A stretch of 6,931 nucleotides of DNA from Lachnospiraceae bacterium (GTDB lineage: Bacteria > Bacillota_A > Clostridia > Lachnospirales > Lachnospiraceae), in assembly GCA_024684065.1 (NCBI GenBank), contig JAIKXO010000266.1:1-6931 (forward strand). Direction: 5' to 3'. Below are positions 1 to 5,554 of this stretch, piece by piece (positions within the stretch are counted from its first letter, which is position 1; each line of letters opens with the position of its first letter). Under the pieces are notes generated by a model. The model searched no databases. It had not been told where the DNA came from and saw only the letters and a program-made list of their open reading frames with translations. A program made the position numbers and the translations under genes.

Positions 1-26
1 TTCTTGTATTGTTCATCCAGAAGCAT
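1..26 (-). CDS. possible start of a downstream gene, cut by the window edge
   Basis: An ATG on the minus strand at 26-24 opens a frame reading MLLDEQYK to the window edge. It lies 2 bases beyond the stop of the Smr gene, and a GGGAGC at 42-37 sits about 10 bases upstream as a possible ribosome binding site. Only eight codons are visible, so no family can be named. If real, it is the next gene of the Smr transcription unit. This is a weak call resting on position and spacing alone. Confidence 0.22.
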
Positions 27-28
27 AA

Positions 29-289
29 TCAGCAAAGCTCCCGGAGAACCAGATCCGTTGTTCCCAGATTGCCGCCTGATTTTATGCGTATGACTTTTTT
101 ATTGTTGCCGTGGGTGAACTCATTCTCTATGGCATCTTTTATTTTTGTCCCACCATGGAAGCCATGAATAAGGCGCACGGTATAAACGGAGGCAGGAGCC
201 TTTGCCACCATGTATCTGGCTTTTCTCACAGCCTCCTCTACGGTCATTCCGTGCAGATCAACTTCCATGATCCCTGACGTCAGTTTCAC
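29..289 (-). CDS. small stand-alone Smr-domain protein
   Basis: The 86-residue product is essentially one Smr domain, the fold found at the C-terminus of MutS2 and in free-standing Smr proteins, some of which are nucleases acting on branched DNA or on RNA. Seen: the LDLHG-type motif as VDLHGMT (residues 10-16), the second signature IHGFHGGT (41-48), and a C-terminal GNLGTT turn (73-78) equivalent to the usual G-x-x-G-x-T. There is no MutS ATPase part, so this is not MutS2. The start is GTG at 289-287, with GGAG about 7 bases upstream; an internal ATG at codon 8 (MEVDLHG) is an alternative, but its upstream sequence is a poorer RBS. An extended -10 promoter lies at 323-331. Actual substrate (DNA or RNA) is unknown; the family call is confident. 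Confidence 0.85.
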   Translation of the reverse strand: MKLTSGIMEVDLHGMTVEEAVRKARYMVAKAPASVYTVRLIHGFHGGTKIKDAIENEFTHGNNKKVIRIKSGGNLGTTDLVLRELC

Positions 290-293
290 ATCA

Positions 294-331
294 CTTCTCC
301 ATTAAAAATTCCTACGATTACCATTATATCA
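294..331 (-). promoter_or_regulatory. extended -10 promoter and RBS for the Smr gene
   Basis: On the minus strand TGATATAAT (331-323) is an extended -10 element (TG-N-TATAAT). The -35 position 17 bases upstream reads TTTTAT, which is weak, as expected for an extended -10 promoter. The predicted start of transcription is near 315, leaving a leader of about 25 bases that contains GGAGAAG just before the GTG start codon. Confidence 0.5.
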
Positions 332-640
332 TATCAATATTTTCTATAAAACCGATACTTAATGACGGCATGAAAAAACGCCCTGGTTTTGGTTTCAGGA
401 CGATGCGTAATTACTACAGGATAGTAAAGTGATGGAAAAAGCCCACGGGAAGTGTTATACTTTTCATGAGCTTTTATTTCGCTTTTAAGCATGCAGCTTA
501 ATTTATGTGCTAACACTAATCTAAATCATTACGGGGGTTTTTAATGATCAATTTTTTATTAATTACTAAAACTTCCCACACCAAAAAGGTGTGCTGAACC
601 TTGAAAATTCAACAATGTCGGCAAATTAATAGGGCATAGA
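332..640. other. stretch without a convincing gene
   Basis: Between the Smr promoter and the IS-like remnant no frame has both a credible RBS and recognisable protein sequence. A 60-codon minus-strand frame (516-334) runs through the terminator stem at 373-402 and is probably chance. A hairpin ATCATTA/TAATGAT lies around 520-550 and another, CACACC/GGTGTG, at 577-593; neither has a good T tract in the right place. The sequence is AT-rich and may be decayed IS or intergenic DNA. Confidence 0.5.
373..402 (-). terminator. predicted rho-independent terminator, minus strand
   Basis: Read on the minus strand, CGTCCTG (402-396) can pair with CAGGGCG (385-379), giving a 7-bp stem with one G-T pair and a 10-base loop, followed at once by six T (378-373). 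The opposite strand has no T tract, so it acts only on leftward transcripts. It insulates the Smr promoter from transcription coming from the right, although no convincing minus-strand gene lies directly upstream of it. Confidence 0.55.
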
Positions 641-655
641 GCCCGCACCCCCCTT

Positions 656-703
656 TGGTATAATTGAATTGACAAAAAACAAACACACCTCAGGAGGTTT
701 TCT
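656..703 (+). promoter_or_regulatory. extended -10 promoter and RBS of the IS-like remnant
   Basis: TGGTATAAT at 656-664 is an extended -10 element; no good -35 is seen upstream. AGGAGG at 692-697 stands 6 bases before the ATG at 704. The -10 lies inside the left arm of the 12-bp inverted repeat 659-670/710-721, so only transcripts starting further upstream would include both arms. Confidence 0.5.
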
Positions 704-721
704 ATGCCTAATTCAATTATA
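659..721. repeat. 12-bp inverted repeat bracketing an RBS and start codon
   Basis: TATAATTGAATT (659-670) and AATTCAATTATA (710-721) are perfect inverted copies. In an RNA reading through from upstream they would form a stem with the AGGAGG and the ATG in or next to its loop, whereas a transcript from the local promoter (predicted start about 671) would lack the left arm. This resembles the arrangement by which several IS elements block transposase translation from outside transcription. The pairing is seen; the function is inferred. Confidence 0.55.
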
Positions 722-829
722 TCACAGGAACAGGACGGACAGGAACTTTTTAATGAGATAGGCTGCGCCATTTTTTTACTAAAAATATCTGTACTCTTTT
801 ATATACCCCGTCGCGTTTCGGCGGGGTGA
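704..829 (+). pseudogene. probable 5' remnant of a transposase gene (41 codons)
   Basis: The ATG at 704 follows a strong AGGAGG and opens a 41-codon frame beginning MPNSIISQEQDGQELFNEI, then turning hydrophobic (AIFLLKISVLFYI) and ending with its stop inside the terminator stem at 805-835. The beginning looks like the N-terminus of clostridial IS4-type DDE transposases, which often start with a short polar segment followed by an E-L-F-N-like helix; this is recalled similarity, not an alignment. The rest of the transposase is missing, so the frame past about codon 20 is probably a fusion into flanking DNA. An alternative is a genuine small membrane peptide, since promoter, RBS and terminator are all present. 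Either way the frame was not selected to end in a terminator. Confidence 0.4.
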
Positions 830-835
830 TTTTTT
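805..835 (+). terminator. rho-independent terminator
   Basis: ACCCCGTCG (805-813) pairs with CGGCGGGGT (819-827) through a 9-bp stem with one T-G pair and a 5-base loop, followed by a T run at 830-835. It closes any plus-strand transcript before the phosphatase gene. It was probably the terminator of a gene that once lay to the left and is now replaced by the IS-like remnant. Confidence 0.8.
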
Positions 836-964
836 CGGTTAATTATCATCTGGCAGAAAATTAAAAGTTTCTAATTCGGAGATTCCGTCATTTATCCATT
901 CTACTGGGGATGATAGGATGGTATAGAAGATATTTGAAGGTGCCTGCGATAGGAGGAGAGTGCT

Positions 965-1723
965 ATGCTGATATTCGATACACATATTCATTGCCTGCCC
1001 GGGATCGATGACGGAGCAGAAAGCATGTCAGATGCGGTAGAAATGCTGAAAATCGGAAGAGAGCAGGGAATAGGAGCATATATTTGTACGCCCCATTCTG
1101 AATTTATCACGGATTCGGCAGTTTCCCAATATGAACATAATGCACTAACAGAGCTGAAGAGCCGGACAGGCGAAGAACTCTTATTCGGAACAGAGATTCA
1201 CTGCACAAAATCGAATCTGGAGGATGTCAGACGAAAGCTGGGAATTTTATATCACCCATTGGGTAATCAGGATAGCACGCCTCATTACTATATGCTGGAG
1301 TTTAGTTATCATGAATCGCCGGATAATATGATAGATATCGTCCGGGACATTATTCGGGAAGATGACGTCCGGGTCATACTCGCTCATGCCGAAAGGTATG
1401 TGTACATCAAGCCGGTAATGAAAGAACTGCGGAAACTGGGATGTCTGGTTCAGATCAATATATCGAGCCTGACGGATGATATTTTTATCGGGAGCATGGA
1501 GGATACCATCTTCTTTCTGGAGAATCATTACGTTGATTTTATCGGAACAGATGCCCACAGATCCACGTGGAGGCCTCCGATGGTCCGGGAAGGTCTTAAA
1601 GTGTTGAGAGAAATCGTTTCAAAAGAAGAGATGAACCGGATCTGTTATCAGAACGCTATCGACCTGCTCCTGAAAGGCAGTGACAACAGGCTTGAGGCCA
1701 GGTTCAGGGAGTCGGATGATTAA
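965..1723 (+). CDS. PHP-domain protein-tyrosine phosphatase, CpsB/YwqE family
   Basis: The 252-aa product is a full-length PHP-family metal-dependent phosphatase of the CpsB/YwqE (Wzb) type, which removes phosphate from tyrosine residues of bacterial tyrosine kinases such as those controlling capsule or exopolysaccharide synthesis. The metal ligands of the family are all visible: DTHIH (H7, H9), CTPH (H44), GTEIH (E77), the helper YMLEFSY (E112), LAHAERY (H141) and GTDAHR (D196, H198). The family signature LPGIDDGAESMSDAVEML follows the first motif. AGGAGG at 951-956 stands 8 bases before the ATG and fixes the start. No partner tyrosine kinase or polysaccharide gene is in view, so it is an orphan here and its target is unknown; such orphans may also act on other phosphoesters. 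No terminator is seen directly behind it. Confidence 0.92.
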   Translation: MLIFDTHIHCLPGIDDGAESMSDAVEMLKIGREQGIGAYICTPHSEFITDSAVSQYEHNALTELKSRTGEELLFGTEIHCTKSNLEDVRRKLGILYHPLGNQDSTPHYYMLEFSYHESPDNMIDIVRDIIREDDVRVILAHAERYVYIKPVMKELRKLGCLVQINISSLTDDIFIGSMEDTIFFLENHYVDFIGTDAHRSTWRPPMVREGLKVLREIVSKEEMNRICYQNAIDLLLKGSDNRLEARFRESDD

Positions 1724-1750
1724 GACGGTTACGAAACGAAACCAGAGATA

Positions 1751-1779
1751 TTGCGTTGATCAATTTGAGTAAATATAAT
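1751..1779 (+). promoter_or_regulatory. sigma-A-type promoter for the EF-hand/Cys-rich genes
   Basis: TTGCGT (1751-1756) and TATAAT (1774-1779) are separated by exactly 17 bases. A start near 1786 would leave a leader of roughly 68 bases before the EF-hand gene, holding a short ATCAG/CTGAT dyad around the palindrome GTCGAC. The promoter sets the EF-hand gene and what follows apart from the phosphatase gene. Confidence 0.6.
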
Positions 1780-1853
1780 CAGAATTAATCAGAGTCGACG
1801 CTGATAAGAAACATAGGTATCTACAAACAGCACATTCTGAGAGGAGGAACTAT

Positions 1854-2042
1854 ATGGGACCTTACAACAGATTGTTTGACAGGGATGGTGACGGAACTCT
1901 GGATTTTCATGAAGATTATGCCAGAATGGATTTTGAGGACTACGTCAATAAAAGAGGGATCTATGCGGAAGAAGAGAGCGATGACGACGATGATGATTTG
2001 TGGGGCGATGATGACGACGGTTTAGGTGATGACGACTTCTGA
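1854..2042 (+). CDS. small EF-hand protein with poly-aspartate tail
   Basis: The 62-residue product contains one canonical 12-residue EF-hand calcium loop, DRDGDGTLDFHE (residues 9-20): Asp at loop positions 1, 3 and 5, Gly at 6, Leu at 8, Asp at 9 and Glu at 12. The second half is extremely acidic, with runs of four to six Asp (43-48, 52-55, 59-61). There is no signal peptide or membrane segment, so it is predicted cytoplasmic. AGGAGG at 1842-1847 lies 6 bases before the ATG. Small EF-hand proteins of this build occur in Clostridia, but no function is established that I can name; a calcium or other divalent-cation buffer is a guess. It precedes the secreted Cys-rich gene by 61 bases and likely shares its transcript. 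Confidence 0.75.
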   Translation: MGPYNRLFDRDGDGTLDFHEDYARMDFEDYVNKRGIYAEEESDDDDDDLWGDDDDGLGDDDF

Positions 2043-2103
2043 AACCGCAGGACATGCCTATTCTGAGGAGTAAAAGGCAGATTTCGTATGGGAGGAAGAT
2101 ATC

Positions 2104-2676
2104 ATGAGAAAGTATTTATTTCAGGTGGCTGTTGCTTTGATCATATGTGCCGGGATTACATTTGCGGGCGTTCATGATGTGGAGGCAAAAGAGAAAAAGT
2201 GTGAATGTACAGGCTGCTCCAGCAAACCGATCTCAGGAGGAAGGTACTGCTCTTCCCATACCTGTATTGCGCCCGGCTGCAAGAACCGTCAGTATGGTGG
2301 CGGAACAAGCTATTGCTGCAGCCATCGGTGCAACATGCAAGGATGCTCGTCGAAGCGGACAGAGGACAGTAATTTCTGCAGCACCCATAAAAGTGCAGGC
2401 AAGGCTGCCGAGGCGAAAATCTGGAGGAAGGTGCAGAACAGCAGCAGTAATAAATCGACGTATTCGACCAAAAATAAGAGTACGGGAAAATCGTCAACCA
2501 AAAAGACGTCCAGCTCGTCAAAGAAAAAGTATGATCCCTACGACGTGTATTCCTACAAATCTGCCCAGGACTTTGCGGATGACAAGTATGAGGAATTCTA
2601 CGACTACGAGGATGACTATGATGATGAAGACGAGGCCTACGATGCCGCGGAGGACTACTGGAGGGATCACCATTGA
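2104..2676 (+). CDS. secreted Cys-rich protein with three CX4CX10-11CX2H modules
   Basis: The 190-residue product has a clear signal peptide (Lys at 3, hydrophobic core about 5-21, likely cleavage after VEA28). It is followed by three tandem modules: C33-x4-C38-x10-C49-x2-H52, C54-x4-C59-x11-C71-x2-H74 and C76-x4-C81-x10-C92-x2-H95. Each has the form C-x3-G-C ... [YF]-C-x-[ST]-H or similar, the ligand pattern of a small zinc knuckle; I know comparable C-x3-G-C...C-x2-H repeats from WRKY19-like zinc fingers, but homology is not shown. Then come a Ser/Lys/Thr-rich linker (about 112-142) and an Asp/Glu/Tyr-rich tail (143-190). GGAGG lies about 8 bases before the ATG. Metal binding is inferred; disulphides are an alternative for an exported protein, although the conserved His argues for metal. 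No function is recognised. The acidic tail resembles that of the EF-hand protein just upstream. Confidence 0.72.
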   Translation: MRKYLFQVAVALIICAGITFAGVHDVEAKEKKCECTGCSSKPISGGRYCSSHTCIAPGCKNRQYGGGTSYCCSHRCNMQGCSSKRTEDSNFCSTHKSAGKAAEAKIWRKVQNSSSNKSTYSTKNKSTGKSSTKKTSSSSKKKYDPYDVYSYKSAQDFADDKYEEFYDYEDDYDDEDEAYDAAEDYWRDHH

Positions 2677-2762
2677 CGTTCTGCACGGAAAACGGAAAAT
2701 GCCGGATTTCTGCTGTTCCATAATGTCATTTTCTGGTTGCTTGAAACAGAGGGGACAATTAC

Positions 2763-2798
2763 ATGAAGGTGCTTTATGAATTTGATTACAAGAAATGA
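2763..2798 (+). pseudogene. possible remnant start codon region (MKVLYEFDYKK)
   Basis: A GAGGGGAC stands 7-10 bases before an ATG at 2763 that opens an 11-codon frame, MKVLYEFDYKK, stopped by TGA. It has the look of a real N-terminus with an RBS, yet it ends at once and overlaps the start used by the following frame (2776) in another register. It may be the original start of a gene lost by deletion, or chance. Confidence 0.25.
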
Positions 2799-3231
2799 TC
2801 TGCGCATAAAGAAAGGGCATGATCCGGGAGGCTGTTTTTGGATAATGCCGGTAAAGATCAAAGATATCAAGGGAACAAGAATCGCGGATTGTGATAAAGA
2901 CGAGATGGAATCGGAGGAGGTTTCGATTGAGGAATCCATCTTCAGAGGATTTGTCATCATGTCGGCAATCATCTGGCCTTTGAGTACGGTTATGAGCATG
3001 CTGGGCAACTATCTCTCCAGAAAAAACGAATACCGGGCGGATGCCTTCGCCGCGAAGGAAGGCTATGGAAAGGATTTGATATCTGCCTTGAAGAGACTTT
3101 CCAAAGAATCGTTTTCACATATTAATCCACATCCGGCTAAGGTCATCCTGGATTACTCTCATCCGACGCTTTCCCAGCGAATCACTGCAATAGAGTCGGA
3201 AATAGGACCCTGTGGGGGATACCGGCGATAA
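2776..3231 (+). pseudogene. C-terminal remnant of an M48 (Ste24/HtpX-like) metallopeptidase
   Basis: Residues 57-141 match the C-terminal third of M48 membrane zinc peptidases: a hydrophobic segment (about 57-80), the SRKNEYRADAFA motif (81-92) whose Glu is the third zinc ligand in intact enzymes, then ALKRLSKE, NPHP (117-120) and YSHPTLSQRI (127-136). The HEXXH catalytic motif and the upstream membrane helices are absent. The N-terminal 55 residues do not resemble the family and no good RBS precedes the ATG at 2776. An intact Ste24-like enzyme has about 400 residues, so this 151-codon frame is a remnant left by an internal deletion rather than a working protease. It lies 99 bases after the Cys-rich gene. 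The family call is sure, the inactive status nearly so. Confidence 0.72.
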
Positions 3232-3324
3232 CTGCACTGCTTCGATGGCACATCCACAGGAAGGAGCAGGGACTATTTTTAGAGCAGGATCACAAATGAG
3301 TTGGTGACCGGAAGAGGCGAAAAC

Positions 3325-3651
3325 ATGGGTAAGCCATATTTGGATTTTGAAACCGAACGGCTGCATATCAGAACGGTATCTGAAGCCGACAGAGATGCGT
3401 ATATGTCTCTGAGGGTTGGAAACAGCACAATTTCAGTGGCATATTCCGCAATATCCGGCTTTGAGGATTTCGAATGGGAGAGCGAGCTGAATGATGAAAA
3501 GGATATATATCTATCTGTATTCATTAAGGACGAGGAGATATTTATAGCAAGTGCTTCCTTACAGGATTATCAAAGCGATACTATTGAAATGGGGTATGAT
3601 GTCGTTGAGGGATACCGAAATCATGGACATGCCACGGAAATAGTACATTGA
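3325..3651 (+). pseudogene. GNAT (RimJ/RimL-like) acetyltransferase truncated at an IS end
   Basis: The product starts MGKPYLDFETERLHIR, the usual opening of RimJ/RimL-type N-acetyltransferases (strand beta-1 with ERLxIR), and runs to the acetyl-CoA pyrophosphate loop RNHGHA (residues 98-103, the R-x-x-G-x-A motif) followed by TEIV. It then stops after 108 residues, whereas the family usually has about 165-180, so the second half of the cofactor site and the C-terminal strands are missing. The stop falls within about 10 bases of the IS630 element edge. The ATG at 3325 is preferred over the TTG at 3301 because GGAAGAGG lies about 7 bases before it. Acyl acceptor unknown; almost certainly inactive. 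The missing 3' half is not on the other side of the IS. Confidence 0.8.
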
Positions 3652-3658
3652 ATAATTA

Positions 3659-4855
3659 TTAACTGGCACATATATCCTCATTGGATTTGACTCCGGCTTC
3701 AACGGCCTCGGCAACGCTGACCTCATCCATCTTGTATGTCCAGTGATACACTACAGGTTCGCGGTTGACTTCCTCGAAATATAGATATATACGTCGCTCT
3801 AATTCTTCCTTGGATTCGACCCGAATCCCCTTTAACATCTGCTTGGTCATCTTGCTGAAGAAACTCTCTATCATATTCAGCCATGACCCGTGCTTAGGTG
3901 TAAACACAAATACAAAACGTCCCTCTGGTCGTGTGGCGAGATAGTTACGTGTCTCCTTTGATTTATGAGCCGAATGGTTGTCGCAAACAATGCGAATCAC
4001 ATCTCCTTCGGGATATTTGGCATCGAGCTTTTTCAATAACTCGATAAAGTCGGAACTCTTATGTGTCTCGCTGACATATGGAATTGCTTCCCCAGTCAGA
4101 AGGTCAATTCCTGCAAGAAGCGATAGCGTTCCGAGGCGTTTATACTCGGTATCCCGCATGACACAACCATTCTCGATAGTCGGGCGAAGATCATCACCGG
4201 TTGTTGCGATAGCCTGTATCCCTGGTTTTTCATCGCAGGAAACTGTGTGCACCATGGGTTCATCTACCGGGATGATAAGGTTACCGTTTTCATCGAATTG
4301 CATGCTTACCTGTTTATACACCAAAAGGACATCATGCATTTTGGACTCAAAGTCCGGATCCCGGCGCTCGCAGTAATACTTGATCTTATGCGGCTTAATA
4401 TCGGAACGATGAAGTATTTTTTGAACCATTGGCTTGGTTATAGTTTCCAAGCGCGGAAAACCTGCATCAACGGCGTGTGCCTGAATGTGTTGGTGCAGAT
4501 TCTTGAGTGTCCATAACTCTTGTGAATACCCAAGATCCGCTGGCCGTTGACAAGCGATATCGATGATCCATGCGATTGCATCATCTGTTATTTCTACCGG
4601 ACGACCTTTGCGTTGATCGTCAAATAAGGCGCTTTTCTTTCCGCCGTCAATGTACTTTGAAACACAGAGCTGAACAGTTGCTGGGCTGATGTCATATATT
4701 TGTGCAATAGTCCGTATAGGTGTTCCGTTGTATCGGTCGAGCAGTATATGTGCTCGTATAACCACTTGAGCCTGAATGGTTCGCTGCTTTATCAGAGAAC
4801 GTAAGTAGTCATAGTCACCTTCCTTGAGGGTTAATGATGTTGCTTTTCTAGGCAT
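3659..4855 (-). CDS. IS630-family DDE transposase
   Basis: Length 398 residues from the ATG at 4855-4853, which has GAGGTG 6 bases upstream; a GTG three codons earlier (4864) overlaps that RBS and is less likely. An N-terminal helix-turn-helix part (about residues 25-85: RAHILLDRYNGTPIRTIAQ then ISPATVQLCVSKY) is followed by a linker with GRPVEIT. The catalytic core has the DDE triad in SCDEKPG (D208), VCDNHSAHK (D292) and HGSWLNMIESFFSKM (E330), the last being highly typical of IS630. The frame is intact, so the element may still be active. Its function is cut-and-paste transposition at TA dinucleotides. It is intact and unbroken while both neighbours are cut, which marks it as the most recent arrival in this stretch. 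Confidence 0.93.
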   Translation of the reverse strand: MPRKATSLTLKEGDYDYLRSLIKQRTIQAQVVIRAHILLDRYNGTPIRTIAQIYDISPATVQLCVSKYIDGGKKSALFDDQRKGRPVEITDDAIAWIIDIACQRPADLGYSQELWTLKNLHQHIQAHAVDAGFPRLETITKPMVQKILHRSDIKPHKIKYYCERRDPDFESKMHDVLLVYKQVSMQFDENGNLIIPVDEPMVHTVSCDEKPGIQAIATTGDDLRPTIENGCVMRDTEYKRLGTLSLLAGIDLLTGEAIPYVSETHKSSDFIELLKKLDAKYPEGDVIRIVCDNHSAHKSKETRNYLATRPEGRFVFVFTPKHGSWLNMIESFFSKMTKQMLKGIRVESKEELERRIYLYFEEVNREPVVYHWTYKMDEVSVAEAVEAGVKSNEDICAS

Positions 4856-4886
4856 ATTAGGCACCTCGTTTTCTATAAGTGATCCT

Positions 4887-4895
4887 ATTATACCA
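4887..4895 (-). promoter_or_regulatory. extended -10 promoter of the IS630 transposase
   Basis: The minus strand reads TGGTATAAT (4895-4887), an extended -10 element about 30 bases before the start codon. The -35 region is poor. It lies inside the element, so the transposase carries its own promoter. Confidence 0.5.
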
Positions 4896-4924
4896 CGAAA
4901 AGGATAGTTGTACTAGTTATTTAT

Positions 4925-5311
4925 TTAACCATATACTAGTAATATAAAGAACCCCCAAACTATGTTCCAATATGGAGATATTATATCACACATTGATCCC
5001 AGAAGTTTCTGCCACGCTTCCAAGCCAATTGCTATAGCAAATAGATCAAAGAGAACATATATGCCACCAAAAACATAAATCCATCGCCACAAGTAATTCT
5101 CTTTCCATTCTCGTATGAATGTAATAATTCCAAGAACGCAAAGACCAGCAAGAATTCCCATAATCAGGAAATATGGCAAGCCCTTCTTTTCCATGATTCC
5201 CATCCAGAAAGAAGCATATGTCTCCCTATCGATAAGTGCCCATATCCTGTGTATGTGGAATAATCCAAAAAAAATGAAAAACCATGGTTCCCATGCATAT
5301 ATCCGTTTCAT
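4925..5311 (-). CDS. four-helix integral membrane protein, C-terminus altered by the IS
   Basis: From the ATG at 5311-5309 the product has 128 residues, [10 protein letters not shown] at the start, and four hydrophobic segments at about 10-27, 47-66, 76-97 and 112-128, rich in Trp, Phe and Tyr. A His-x-His-Arg (HIHR, 19-22) lies at the end of helix 1. A longer frame running back to 5383 is not used, because codons above Met-5311 are antisense-register uvrB sequence. CGAGGATTG just before the ATG gives an RBS that sits exactly at the uvrB junction (5319). The last codons (V-Y-G-stop) fall inside the right IS630 end, so the natural C-terminus may be lost. I do not recognise a functional family. 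It lies downstream of the truncated uvrB head and would be transcribed from the uvrB SOS promoter, possibly by coupled translation since the uvrB frame runs past its start. Confidence 0.6.
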   Translation of the reverse strand: MKRIYAWEPWFFIFFGLFHIHRIWALIDRETYASFWMGIMEKKGLPYFLIMGILAGLCVLGIITFIREWKENYLWRWIYVFGGIYVLFDLFAIAIGLEAWQKLLGSMCDIISPYWNIVWGFFILLVYG

Positions 5312-5477
5312 CAATCCTCGCCGCAATAATATTGGCCATGGTGAAGGTCTTGCCGGAACCCGTGACTCCGAGCAGGGTCTCACACTGATTGCCCTCCCGA
5401 AAACCGTCGACCAGTTTTTGTATTGCCTGCGGCTGGTCGCCTGTAGGTTGATATTCTGAATGTAGCTTAAAGTCCAT
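5226..5477 (-). pseudogene. uvrB: uvrB 5' fragment 1: codons 1-53 fused out of frame
   Basis: UvrB is the damage-verifying helicase of nucleotide excision repair (UvrABC). The frame begins [19 protein letters not shown], the near-invariant UvrB N-terminus, and reaches the Walker A motif GVTGSGKT (residues 37-44) and MANIIAA (47-53). After codon 53 (about base 5319) the match ends and the frame continues through 30 unrelated codons, antisense-free but in another register over the membrane protein gene, to a stop at 5226. An intact UvrB has about 660 residues; the beta-hairpin (YYDYYQPEAY), helicase motifs II-VI and UvrC-binding tail are missing, so the product cannot work. It keeps a full promoter region with a LexA box. 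RBS before the ATG is weak (GTGAGAA). Confidence 0.9.
5319..5429 (-). repeat. direct repeat copy 1 (uvrB codons 17-53)
   Basis: These 111 bases recur at 6821-6931 in the same orientation, 1502 bp away, with one mismatch (A at 5328, G at 6830). The repeat starts sharply at 5319 and reaches the window edge on the other side, so its full extent is unknown. Near identity means the duplication is recent or kept alike by gene conversion. Confidence 0.93.
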
Positions 5478-5554
5478 TTCTCACAAAATTCCCATGTTTG
5501 ATACTATTATTTCCCTTATAAAACCCTGAAAACAGAAAATGGCACACTATGAAT

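Larger units (their letters stand above)
3644..4935 (-). mobile_element. IS630-family insertion sequence
   Basis: The element holds one transposase gene. Its two ends can be aligned as imperfect terminal inverted repeats of about 34 bp (3644-3677 against the complement of 4902-4935), without gaps and with about 23 matching positions, each beginning with TA, the dinucleotide that IS630/Tc1-type elements duplicate. The best-conserved parts are AACT-G-ACA and TATCC. Exact ends are uncertain by several bases. The left side cuts a GNAT gene and the right side ends the C-terminus of a membrane protein gene; the flanks do not rejoin into one gene, so a deletion or recombination has occurred next to the element. 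Confidence 0.72.

Noticed and set aside
334..516. 60-codon minus-strand frame
   Set aside because: It runs through a terminator stem and T tract, has no RBS at its start and no recognisable sequence.
598..616. ACCTTGAAAATTCAACAA resembling the anti-termination/spacer sequence near Firmicute rRNA genes
   Set aside because: Only a short match; no rRNA or tRNA sequence is near, and it fits equally well as part of the IS-like remnant.
559..771. 70-codon minus-strand frame
   Set aside because: It is antisense to the IS-like remnant, covering its promoter, RBS and inverted repeat; coding on that strand is unlikely.
1784..1806. ATCAG/CTGAT dyad in the leader of the EF-hand gene as a riboswitch or attenuator
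   Set aside because: The stem is only 5 bp, with no competing stem or T tract.
2147..2779. 210-codon plus-strand frame and several minus-strand frames overlapping the Cys-rich gene
   Set aside because: They are out-of-register shadows of a gene with signal peptide, RBS and ordered Cys/His modules; their own sequences are low-complexity Arg/Met/Thr or Ser/His strings without an RBS.
5312..5383. N-terminal extension of the membrane protein to a start at 5383
   Set aside because: These codons are uvrB sequence read in another register; the RBS and a typical membrane-protein start are at 5311.
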